The notes under the pieces are model-generated. The model saw only the letters and a list, made by a program, of their open reading frames with translations. It did not search any database and was not told the origin of the DNA. Both the position numbers and the translations under genes were made by a program. This document shows, piece by piece, positions 34,761 through 43,600 of a stretch of 64,000 nt of DNA (within the stretch, counting starts at the first letter, position 1; each line of letters opens with the position of its first letter). This DNA is from Nostoc sp. UHCC 0702. Its GTDB lineage: Bacteria; Cyanobacteriota; Cyanobacteriia; Cyanobacteriales; Nostocaceae. Location: NCBI GenBank assembly GCA_017164015.1, contig CP071065.1, positions 7,345,501 through 7,409,500 of the forward strand. Reading direction: 5' to 3'.

Positions 34761-35581
34761 TTATTAGCACTTGCTGCTTGTTCTGGTGTAATAGTTATCT
34801 TGAGATTAAATGGTAAGTTTTGTGGTTTTTCTCCATCACCCCAAACTAAATCTCCAGTTAATTGATATTCACCGGCTGCCACTTTTTTATCTTTTTGTAA
34901 ATAGTTAATTAGGATATTGCGTTCTTGCCCAGCAATTATTGTAAAATTCTTACTATCTCCTGTTCCTACTGTTGTTCCCCCCTGTTTCAAAGTCCAAATG
35001 GCATTAGGAAAGGTTGAAGCATTACCTTTGTTGTTGACTAACAAAACTATTTGCTTACTTTGAGGATTAAAACTAGCACTCTGGACGGTTAAATTTGGTG
35101 CTGTCTGTCCTTGGCGGACATACATAGTAATCCCAAACCGGGGTTTAATTCCTACTGTATATTGTCCTTGGGTTTGTACTTCTTCTAAACCTTCAGTAAA
35201 AATTACGGCGCGATATTCGCCTGATGGAGTACTGGGGAGAAATTGAGAAACTAGGCGAATGCGGCGAGTTTGTCCGGGTGCAATAACTACTTCACGGGGA
35301 GAAAAGGTGAGAAAAGGAGTTAAATCTTGGGGATTAGATTTTTCAGATACAAATCCATCCCGATTATAGGTGAAAGGTTCAGCATAGATGCGACCGCGAA
35401 ATGGTTGATTTCCGCCATTGGTAATTTCCAGAATTCCTCTGGCTTGACCTTGTTCAGCAGTAGATTCTATTATTAGTGGCGAATAGCGAATTTGGGCTTG
35501 GGCAATTTTTGGGATAAATGCAATGCTGGAGATGGCAAGGGTAGTAAATAAAGGTATGAAATTTTGGGCAAATTTTAGCAT
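34757..35581 (-). CDS. PapD-like periplasmic pilus chaperone
   Basis: 274 residues with a signal peptide (FIPLFTTLAISSIAFIPKIAQA). Two Ig-like domains follow: RGILEITNGGNQPFRGRIYAEPFTYN, FSPREVVIAPGQTRRIRLVSQF (the PapD-type basic strand region), PSGEYRAVIFTEGLEE, then VLLVNNKGNASTFPNAIW. These match fimbrial biogenesis chaperones that cap pilin subunits by donor-strand complementation. Its stop overlaps the usher-like start (ATGA). Two pilin-like genes lie immediately upstream. Confidence 0.75.
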   Translation of the reverse strand: MLKFAQNFIPLFTTLAISSIAFIPKIAQAQIRYSPLIIESTAEQGQARGILEITNGGNQPFRGRIYAEPFTYNRDGFVSEKSNPQDLTPFLTFSPREVVIAPGQTRRIRLVSQFLPSTPSGEYRAVIFTEGLEEVQTQGQYTVGIKPRFGITMYVRQGQTAPNLTVQSASFNPQSKQIVLLVNNKGNASTFPNAIWTLKQGGTTVGTGDSKNFTIIAGQERNILINYLQKDKKVAAGEYQLTGDLVWGDGEKPQNLPFNLKITITPEQAASANK

Positions 35582-35701
35582 AATTGAGTTGTGAATTAAT
35601 TGATTTACAAATTGATGAATTTAGTCAAACACTAATTTCCCCTTAACTAAACAAGTAGTAAGGAGAAATTAATGCATTAGCGAAATGGGATGAAAACTTG
35701 A

Positions 35702-36238
35702 TTAATTTGGTGTGGCTGTAAGCGTAAAGTAATAGGCGTATGTCCCATTGGCTAAACCAGGGCCGGATGTACCGGGGTTAGTCACTAAAGCAATTGCATA
35801 AGGAATGTTAGCATTGGGTGTTAAGGTGACAGAGGAGTTAGCAGTATAGCCCCCATTTTTCCAAATATTAGTACCATTAACACTTAAGTATTCTCCGGTG
35901 TAGGTGCTAAGATTGCGTGCTGTCACAACTGTTGCATTTCCTCCATTGCTATAACTACTATTGTTAGGAGTGGCAGAAATCTGGACGTTACCATTGTGAT
36001 TACAAGTTACTCCTACTGTTCCTGTCCATGTAATACTTTGAGCAATGGAACCAGATGAATTATAGCCAACTGTACCGGAATTATTTGAGTAATTTGAGTT
36101 ACTAAAAAGACAGTCGATGTTAATCGTTTGACTTGCTTGTAAAGTAGCTGTTCCTGCATAGTTTTTACCAGTGTAAGAAGCAATTACTAATGCAGTCAAT
36201 GCACTGACAGCAAATAATTTATGCAAGAATTTTTGCAT
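35702..36238 (-). CDS. Secreted SCPU-like pilin subunit 2
   Basis: 178 residues. Signal peptide (LFAVSALTALVIASYTGKNYAG), then a small Ser/Asn/Thr-rich beta domain with two cysteines (IDCLF and VTCNH), YLSVNGTNIWKNGGYTANSS, and a C-terminal strand YAYYFTLTATPN. It is a clear paralogue of the gene at 36385-36897. Spore-coat-U-like pilins of the sigma fimbriae have this size, a disulfide and a C-terminal alternating strand. No N-terminal donor strand is obvious after the predicted cleavage site. Confidence 0.65.
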   Translation of the reverse strand: MQKFLHKLFAVSALTALVIASYTGKNYAGTATLQASQTINIDCLFSNSNYSNNSGTVGYNSSGSIAQSITWTGTVGVTCNHNGNVQISATPNNSSYSNGGNATVVTARNLSTYTGEYLSVNGTNIWKNGGYTANSSVTLTPNANIPYAIALVTNPGTSGPGLANGTYAYYFTLTATPN

Positions 36239-36384
36239 GGTTTTTGGTAATATTTTGATTTCTGTTAATGTACTGTACGCAAGATTGAGAATAGGGAATG
36301 AAAAAGTAATTTTTACATTGTGGGTAGTGCCACCCTACAAAACAAAAAACTCCTCATCTTCCCTATTTCTACCCCATCCGGTGA

Positions 36385-36897
36385 TTAGTTTGGTGTGGCT
36401 GTGAGGGTAAAGGTGTAAGCGTAGTTACCATTTGTTAAACCAGGGCCTGTAGAGCCAGGAGCGGTGCTTAATACTGCTACGTAGGGAATGCTGAGGCTAG
36501 GTGCTACGGAAACTGAGCTATCAGCAGTATAGTCACCATTTTTCCAAATGTTAGTACCAGCAATGCTTAAGTATTCACCTTTGTAAGTTGGTAGTGAACG
36601 AGCGTTTGTGACTGCTGAACTGACACTGGGTGTTGAAGAAGTAACTTGAACATTACCACCATGATTACAACTAATTCCTACAACACCTTCCCAGGTGATA
36701 CTTTCAGCAAAACTACCAGCAATATTCACTACACCTGAAGCATTGTTGTATGAGGGATTGGTGAAAGTGCAATCAATGGCAATGTTTCTGCTTAAGTTTA
36801 AATTTGCCGTTCCTGCATAGGATGCACTCGCATAAGATGTTATTCCTAGTGCAGCTAAACCAGACACTACTAAGGTTTTGCAAAGTAGCTTTTGCAT
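36385..36897 (-). CDS. Secreted SCPU-like pilin subunit 1
   Basis: 170 residues. Signal peptide (KTLVVSGLAALGITSYASASYAG), mature part with IAIDCTF and GISCNHGGNVQV cysteines, YLSIAGTNIWKNGDYTADSS and C-terminal NYAYTFTLTATPN. It is first in the operon (pilin 1, pilin 2, chaperone, usher). The gap to pilin 2 is 146 bp and carries a GTAGGGTGGCACTACCCAC hairpin, which may attenuate readthrough so that pilin 1 is made in excess (inference). Confidence 0.65.
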   Translation of the reverse strand: MQKLLCKTLVVSGLAALGITSYASASYAGTANLNLSRNIAIDCTFTNPSYNNASGVVNIAGSFAESITWEGVVGISCNHGGNVQVTSSTPSVSSAVTNARSLPTYKGEYLSIAGTNIWKNGDYTADSSVSVAPSLSIPYVAVLSTAPGSTGPGLTNGNYAYTFTLTATPN

Positions 36898-37189
36898 ATT
36901 TTTTGACCAACGTTTACATATGCTAAAATACTAATTATTTTCTATATTAAATAACCGTATATATACTTAAAAAAACTTTCTTTGTGATAAATTTATCAAT
37001 TAGTTAATCAAAATATTTTTCAGCCATACTTGGTATTTCTGAGGTTTGGTATATTCAAGAAAATAGTATTTTTGAGAGACTATTTATCAAGTAAAAATAA
37101 ATTTATTTTATGGTGTATTAAGGGCGGATTTCGAGATGAGTTATTAGGGAAAATATGAGATGAATGTCTAATGCATTAGCATAGAAAAC

Positions 37190-37217
37190 GGTGCGTTAGG
37201 CTAAAGCCTAACGCACC
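37190..37217. repeat. GGTGCGTTAGGC dispersed hairpin
   Basis: GGTGCGTTAGGC, loop TAAA, GCCTAACGCACC: perfect 12-bp stem. A sibling with stem GGTGCGTTA lies at 52232-52262. Confidence 0.65.
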
Positions 37218-37305
37218 CTACTCGACTGAAACTATTTACTTTTATTTACTTTAATAACTTTCATCGAAGTTATTTTTTTAGTTCAAGTCAAGGTAGCTTA
37301 TATCT

Positions 37306-37343
37306 CCTAATCATCTTAGAAACAGATGATTGGGATTTTTTTT
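37306..37343 (+). terminator. Orphan intrinsic terminator, plus strand
   Basis: CCTAATCATC (37306-37315), loop, GATGATTGGG (37325-37334), then eight T residues. No plus-strand gene lies upstream of it for over 20 bases of ORF length that matter, so it may end a small RNA. Confidence 0.6.
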
Positions 37344-37499
37344 CCACTCTTTCACAATTATGATTTTTCTAACTCTTTATCAAATCTCTTTAATAAGTCC
37401 CACCCACTCACCCCCTACCTTCCTCCCTGCCGCGTTGCGGAGTGTTTGTGGACTATTGCGCTTCCGCGCAGTCTTTCATGAATAATTCAGGAAAATAAA

Positions 37500-37688
37500 A
37501 TGTCTTACAAATCTAAAGAATTTGCTTTTGTCATCACTATTACTTTACTAGTTGGTGGTTCTTTCGGCTTAGCTGTCGTTGACAAAGATTTCCGTCCTGT
37601 CTTTGCTGATCTTGTTAAAGTAGGCTTTGGTGGCTATGTCGGTTGGGTTACTTCTAACCGAGATCATGATCACAAAGATAAGGATTAA
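37500..37688 (+). CDS. Small single-span membrane protein next to plasmid Rep
   Basis: 62 residues: a transmembrane segment (FAFVITITLLVGGSFGLAVV), a short polar region, and a His/Asp-rich tail (DHDHKDKD). ATG 37500 has AGGAAA upstream. Function unknown; size and shape resemble holin-like or plasmid-borne membrane proteins, and it lies tail to tail with a plasmid Rep gene. Confidence 0.6.
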   Translation: MSYKSKEFAFVITITLLVGGSFGLAVVDKDFRPVFADLVKVGFGGYVGWVTSNRDHDHKDKD

Positions 37689-37765
37689 AACCTTGTTTTT
37701 ACATTCTTTAACCCCTGAAACTACTCTAAATTCTCAATGATGAGTCTTTTAACTAGTCTTAGTTA

Positions 37766-38752
37766 TCACTCACTCTTGTACTTTTGTAACTTACACTGCC
37801 ATCTGAAAGACAAACTCCCCTCATCAACCTCATCTGTCTGTTCACTCTCATCAATGAGGTCTTGGTTTTTCTCCTCTAATTCCCGCATATATTGCCTGAG
37901 TATACCCCCAACAGCGATCGCTCTGGTTTTATGCAGCTGGCGGGTTAACTCCAAAAACCATTCTTTATCAGCCACCAAGTCTGATTCTTTTACCTGATAC
38001 TTGAGAATCTCTGGAATAAGTAGTTTGGGGTCGTGCTGCTTTGCGATCGCGCTAATATGAACAACTGGCTGATAATCTATTCTTAAGCACTGCTGCCACA
38101 AAGCCACCCACTTGGCGTGGGAAAGATAGCCATGACTGAAATACGAAGACTGCACCATTGCCAAAATGTGTAAATGTGGGTGTGCGGATACTCCATCTCT
38201 ACCCTTGGTTACTTCTACAGATTTAATCCAACCTTTCCCAGGCCAAGCTTTCAGTTCAGTTAATCGCTTAAAAGCTTTGTTTATTTCATCCAAGGTTCCC
38301 CTGAGTTCGTCAATTTTGCAATTCCTTACAGTCAATGTGACAAACAGCCAACGGTGCTTAGGATAGTCTGTGGCAACTTGTGGGAGAATCTTATAAGCTT
38401 TTGCTTTCCACATGAGCGATCGCCGCCACTGACAGACAGGACAGTGACGAACTCTACAAAATCGAGCATCTGATAGCTTTAGGCTGAATATATCTTCTGA
38501 TTCTTCTGGTAGTAATCGAAATTTCAACCACTCGGAACACATTCTCACCCGCCAAGCATACTGATTGAAAAAATTTTCGCCTGCTGTAGCGTAATAGTTG
38601 GAAACTATATCAGCATTTGTTTTGTGCTTATCCCAAGTTTTGCCTAAAGGGCAAATCTTGTTCAGGCTAAGTGCATCTTGAACTTTTGATAAATTATTTT
38701 GTGACGATAAATTCAAAGCAATAAAGTTTCTATCTGAGGCTTCAGCAGACAC
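37766..38752 (-). CDS. Rolling-circle plasmid replication initiator (Rep)
   Basis: About 329 residues from GTG 38752; the frame also continues to a TTG at 38788, but those extra codons lie inside an IS terminal repeat. The HUH motif is HPHLHIL; a zinc-finger-like RFCRVRHCPVCQWRRS and a FVTLTVRN motif precede it. A Tyr in KYQVKESDL is in the catalytic position. This matches plasmid Rep proteins of the pUB110/pC194 group found on small cyanobacterial plasmids. Its 5' end is truncated by the IS, so it may be inactive. It suggests an integrated plasmid. Confidence 0.8.
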   Translation of the reverse strand: MSAEASDRNFIALNLSSQNNLSKVQDALSLNKICPLGKTWDKHKTNADIVSNYYATAGENFFNQYAWRVRMCSEWLKFRLLPEESEDIFSLKLSDARFCRVRHCPVCQWRRSLMWKAKAYKILPQVATDYPKHRWLFVTLTVRNCKIDELRGTLDEINKAFKRLTELKAWPGKGWIKSVEVTKGRDGVSAHPHLHILAMVQSSYFSHGYLSHAKWVALWQQCLRIDYQPVVHISAIAKQHDPKLLIPEILKYQVKESDLVADKEWFLELTRQLHKTRAIAVGGILRQYMRELEEKNQDLIDESEQTDEVDEGSLSFRWQCKLQKYKSE

Positions 38753-38854
38753 AAAATCCCCTAGTACAGCACGGCGGAAATAAACCAAGCATTATTGTGA
38801 GAAACTAAGAAAGTAGAGTCAAAGCAGTTTAGGCTGAAAACAAGGGAACCTGGT

Positions 38855-39355
38855 GTGGCACGATTAGCTGCAAAAGTATTAAATTTGAACGAGAGCGATC
38901 GCTCACAACTCCAACAGTTGATCAACCGACACAATACGGCGCAACAAATAGTACTACGTGCAAAAATAATTCTCCTAGCGTCAGAGGGGAAAAATCATGG
39001 CGAAATTGCTCGATTATTAGATATAAGTCTTGATATGGCTCGTTTATGGCGAAACCGATGGTTGGAAAATAGCGATAAAGAGTTGTCTATTTTGCAGAGA
39101 TTACAAGACTCAGAGCGTATTGGCGCACCAGTAAAATTTAGTATGGAGCAAGTAATCGAACTATTCGCCCTTGCATGTTCACCACCCGAAGACTATGGAC
39201 GATCAATAAGTCATTGGACATCAAGAGAACTAGCGGACGAAATCATGAAACAAGGTATCATTGAAAGCATATCTGTCCGCCATGTTGGAAGATTATTAGA
39301 AGAAGCAGAACTTAAACCCCACCAGAGCCGCTACTGGTTAACCCCCCCCTCTTGA
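38855..39355 (+). CDS. IS630 transposase, upstream frame (HTH part)
   Basis: 166 residues with helix-turn-helix segments (LLDISLDMARLWRNRW and SVRHVGRLLEEAELKPHQSRYWL). Start is GTG 38855. It ends in the run LTPPS at eight consecutive C residues (39343-39350 region). Shifting back one base at this run continues into the DDE frame, so it is the first half of one transposase, read by -1 frameshifting or separated by mutation. Confidence 0.8.
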   Translation: MARLAAKVLNLNESDRSQLQQLINRHNTAQQIVLRAKIILLASEGKNHGEIARLLDISLDMARLWRNRWLENSDKELSILQRLQDSERIGAPVKFSMEQVIELFALACSPPEDYGRSISHWTSRELADEIMKQGIIESISVRHVGRLLEEAELKPHQSRYWLTPPS

Positions 39356-40058
39356 TGAAGAATTTGACGCAAAAGTTGAAGATATTACTGGTTTATACAT
39401 CAGTGCGATTGAACGTTATCAAAACGGAGAGCGTACAATATCGATTGATGAAATGACTGGGATTCAGGCTACAGAGCGTTTAGAAAAAGATTTACCAATG
39501 CGACCGGGTAAGGTTGAAAGACGGGAGTTTGAGTATATTCGTCACGGTACACAAAGCTTAATTGCTAGTTTCGATATTGCCACTGGTCAAATTGTTGAAC
39601 CAAATTGTGGAAACACAAGAACCGAAGAAGATTTTGTCCAACATATTCGTCGAATTATTGAAAGCGACCCTCAGGCAATCAAATGGCATTTGATTATGGA
39701 CTGTCTTAATACTCACCAGTCGGAATCATTAGTTCGCTTTGTTGCACAAAAAGAAGATTTAAACATTGACCTTGGAATTAAGGGCAAAAGTGGCATTCTG
39801 AAATCGATGAAATCCCGTGCAGCTTTTTTGAGTGACCAAACACACCGAATTGTTTTCCATTACACACCCAAACATTCTTCTTGGCTCAACCAAATTGAAA
39901 TTTGGTTCAGTATTTTGGTTCGCAAGTTACTCAAGCGTGCTAGCTTCAAAAGTCAGGATGACCTCAAAACCCGAATTCTCGAATTTATCGATTACTTTAA
40001 TCAAACAATGGCTAAACCTTTTAAGTGGACATATAAGGGTAAAGTGTTGGCTATCTAA
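39351..40058 (+). CDS. IS630 transposase, downstream frame (DDE part)
   Basis: Frame from the C-run to a stop at 40058. A separate ATG at 39453 exists, but the protein needs residues before it (EEFDAKVEDITGLYISAIER). The DDE triad is intact: SIDEMTGIQA, HLIMDCLNTHQSE and SWLNQIEIWFSIL. With the upstream half it forms a full-length IS630 transposase of about 400 residues. Confidence 0.8.
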   Translation, partial: LDEEFDAKVEDITGLYISAIERYQNGERTISIDEMTGIQATERLEKDLPMRPGKVERREFEYIRHGTQSLIASFDIATGQIVEPNCGNTRTEEDFVQHIRRIIESDPQAIKWHLIMDCLNTHQSESLVRFVAQKEDLNIDLGIKGKSGILKSMKSRAAFLSDQTHRIVFHYTPKHSSWLNQIEIWFSILVRKLLKRASFKSQDDLKTRILEFIDYFNQTMAKPFKWTYKGKVLAI

Positions 40059-40086
40059 TGCTTGGCTTATTTACGCCGAAGTGTAC

Positions 40087-40647
40087 TAGTATAATTTGCA
40101 AACAAAATAAAATTTACCCTGATATACATTATAATAATGCGGGAAAAATATTAACTTGTTCCACATTTAAGTTGCATATACTGGGCGGGCAAGATGCCCA
40201 ACCCACAAAAGTTTAAGAAAATTTAGTTTGCATAACTAAATGTGTTTTAGCTTACTATAAATGTTTTTTCATTCCAGTAAACATTACTATCACTGCGATA
40301 TCTGCTTACCAATACAGTAAAAATATCAACTATTCCCGAACCTCTACCCCACAAAAAATAATAACTTACCTGAAAGTACCATTGGTTCATCGCTTCATGT
40401 CTTGAGTACATTATTAATACTTATTTATAGATAGTTGTTCCGGGATGAGATACTAATATATGCAGTATTTGTTGAAATTAAAATTAGTAGCTCATAGCTG
40501 TCAATAAAATCATTGAAGTAAATATCAATTTGAGACTCTAAGTAGAAGATATAATATATCAACTTTCTGGCTCTGACTATTCCTAATTCTTCTCTTCACG
40601 GGTTCTCTTCATTTAGTTTCTTTGAAAGTGAGACAGGCAAATTAATC
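40087..40647. other. Intergenic region between the IS and nifJ
   Basis: About 560 bp. It holds a GGGCGGGC...GCCCAACCC hairpin near 40180-40203 and AT-rich sequence. The nifJ promoter is expected here; no confident -35/-10 or NtcA site is seen. Confidence 0.4.
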
Positions 40648-43600
40648 ATGAACAAAACTTTTGCAACCATTGACGGGAATGAAGCTGTCGCCCGTGTAGC
40701 TTACAAATTGAATGAAGTAATTGCTATTTATCCCATCACCCCCTCTTCAGCAATGGGTGAATGGGCTGATGCTTGGTCAGCAGAAAATCGTCCTAACCTT
40801 TGGGGGACTGTTCCTAGCGTCGTTCAGATGCAAAGTGAAGGGGGCGCTGCGGGTGCTGTGCATGGGGCGTTACAAACAGGTTCCTTGAGTACCACTTTCA
40901 CGGCATCTCAGGGGCTATTGCTGATGATACCCAACCTCTACAAAATTGCTGGGGAACTGACTAGCGCTGTGGTTCACGTTGCTGCACGTTCCCTAGCTAC
41001 TCACGCTTTATCAATTTTCGGTGATCATAGCGATGTGATGGCAGCTCGTGCTACCGGCTTCGCCCTGCTGTGTTCCGCTTCGGTGCAGGAAAGTCAAGAC
41101 TTGGCGCTTATCGCCCATGCAGCCACCTTGGAAGCACGAGTCTCATTTATGCACTTCTTTGATGGCTTCCGTAGTTCACATGAAGTGCAAAAAGTCAAGC
41201 TTTTGTCAGATGAAGAATTGCGATCGCTGATCAACGAAAATCATATACTCGCCCACCGCAGCCGCGCCCTCACTCCAGACCGCCCCATATTACGCGGTAC
41301 AGCCCAAAACCCCGATGTTTACTTCCAAGCCCGTGAAGGTGCGAACCCTTACTACAACGCCTGTCCCGAAATTGTCCAGCGCATCATGGATAAATTTGGC
41401 GAACTTACGGGAAGGCATTACCAAATCTATGAATACCACGGCGCAAGCGATGCCGATCGCGTGATTGTAATCATGGGTTCCGGCTGTGAAACTGTGCATG
41501 AAACAGTAGATTACCTCAACGCCCACGGTGAAAAGGTGGGAGTAGTGAAAGTCCGACTCTACCGCCCCTTTGATGTGCAACGGTTTGTCGCAGTATTACC
41601 AGATAGTGTACAAGCGATCGCCGTCCTTGACCGCACCAAAGAACCAGGTAGCGCGGGGGAACCGTTGTATTTGGATGTGGTAGCGGCTATTCATGAAGGG
41701 TGGGGAGCTATTGAGCAGGGAAGCAGGGGAGCAGGGGTGCAGGGGAGTAGGGGAGCAGGGGAGCAGGGGTGCAGGGGAGCAGGGGAAGAAAATTCTACCT
41801 CATCCCCCTCATCTCCCTCATCTCCCTCATCCCCCTCATCCCCCTCATCCCCCTCATCCCCCTCATCTCCCTCATCTCCCTCATCCCCCTCATCTCCCTC
41901 ATCTCCCTCATCCCCCTCATCCCCCTCATCCCCCTCATCTCCCTCATCCCCCTCATCCCCCTCATCCCCCTCATCTCCCTCATCTCCCTCATCTCCCTCA
42001 TCCCCCTCATCCCCCTCATCCCCCAAAATCATCGGTGGTCGCTACGGGCTTTCTTCCAAAGAATTTACCCCGGCGATGGTGAAGGGCATTTTTGATCACC
42101 TTGCCCAAAGTCAACCGAAAAATCACTTTACTATCGGTATTAATGATGACGTTAGTCATACATCCTTGAGCTTTGACCCTAATTTCTCCACCGAACCGGA
42201 TAATGTTGTCCGGGCAATGTTTTACGGGTTAGGTTCTGATGGTACTGTTGGGGCTAACAAAAACTCAATCAAAATTATTGGTGAAGAAACTGATAACTAC
42301 GCTCAAGGTTACTTTGTCTACGACTCTAAGAAATCTGGCTCGATGACCGTTTCTCACTTGCGCTTCGGGCCGCAACCAATTCGTTCTACTTACCTCATTG
42401 ACAAAGCTAACTTCATTGGTTGCCATCACTGGGGTTTCTTGGAACGAATTGATGTTTTGAAAGCTGCTATTCCTGGGGCGACTTTACTACTTAATAGTCC
42501 CTATGATGCGGATACTGTCTGGAAATATCTACCCTTGCAAGTGCAGCAGCAAATTATTGATAAGCATTTGAAGGTATACGTAATTAATGCTAACCAAGTC
42601 GCCCGCGACAGTGGCATGGGTGGACGTATTAACACCATTATGCAGGTGTGCTTTTTTGCCTTAGCTGGCGTCTTGCCACAGGAAGAAGCGATCGCTAAAA
42701 TCAAGCAAGCCATTGAAAAGACTTACGGCAAAAAAGGCGCGGAAGTTGTCCGCATGAATTTGCAAGCTGTAGACAACACCTTAGACAACTTGCATAAAGT
42801 AGATGTACCAGCAACAATCAATAATCTAAAATCCCAAATCCCAAATCCCAAATCCCTAGACGGTGCGCCCGAATTTGTCCAAACAGTTCTCGGACAAATC
42901 ATGGTGTGGCAAGGTGATGACTTACCAGTCAGTGCATTACCCGCTGACGGCACCTTTCCCACAGGTACAGCTAAGTGGGAAAAGCGCAACGTTGCCGAAG
43001 AGATACCTGCATGGGAGCCTGATGTCTGCGTACAATGTGGTAAGTGCGTGATGATTTGTCCCCACAGCGCCATCCGCGCTAAGGCTTATCAATCAAATGA
43101 ATTGGTGAATGCACCGCCGGCTTTCAAATCAATTGATGCCAAAGACAAAGATTTTGCCAATCAAAAATTTACCATTCAAGTTGCCCCAGAAGACTGCACA
43201 GGATGCGCCATTTGTGTAAATATTTGTCCTGCAAAAAATAAAGCTGAACCGTTGCAGAAAGCGATTAATATGGTGCAGCAATTGCCTTTGCGAGAGCAAG
43301 AGCGAAAAAACTGGGATTTCTTTTTGAGTTTGCCTCATCCTGACCGACGGCAGTTGAAATTGAATCAAATTCGCCAGCAACAACTGCAAGAACCTTTATT
43401 TGAATTCTCTGGTGCTTGTGCAGGTTGTGGAGAAACACCTTATTTAAAATTATTAACACAATTGTTTGGCGATCGCGCTGTCATTGCCAATGCCACAGGT
43501 TGTTCCTCAATTTACGGCGGGAATCTCCCCACCACTCCCTGGACGACAAACGCCCAAGGACGCGGCCCCGCTTGGTCGAATAGTTTATTTGAAGATAACG

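Larger units (their letters stand above)
36898..37499. other. Intergenic region with operon promoter and repeats
   Basis: About 600 bp between the divergent pilin operon and the small membrane protein. It holds a perfect GGTGCGTTAGGC hairpin (37190-37217) and an orphan terminator at 37306-37343, described separately. Confidence 0.5.
38764..40086 (+). mobile_element. IS630-family insertion sequence
   Basis: Left end GTACAGCACGGCGGAAATAA and right end complement GTACACTTCGGCGTAAATAA agree over about 29 bp with few mismatches; both run to CCAAGCAT. TA duplications flank it at 38762-38763 and 40087-40088, as expected for IS630. It contains the two-frame transposase below and sits at the 5' end of the Rep gene. 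Confidence 0.85.

Noticed and set aside
41691..42095. Long overlapping open frames on both strands over the nifJ repeat (for example a DEG repeat protein)
   Set aside because: They are by-products of the 9-bp repeat, open in all frames because the units lack stop codons. nifJ explains the locus.
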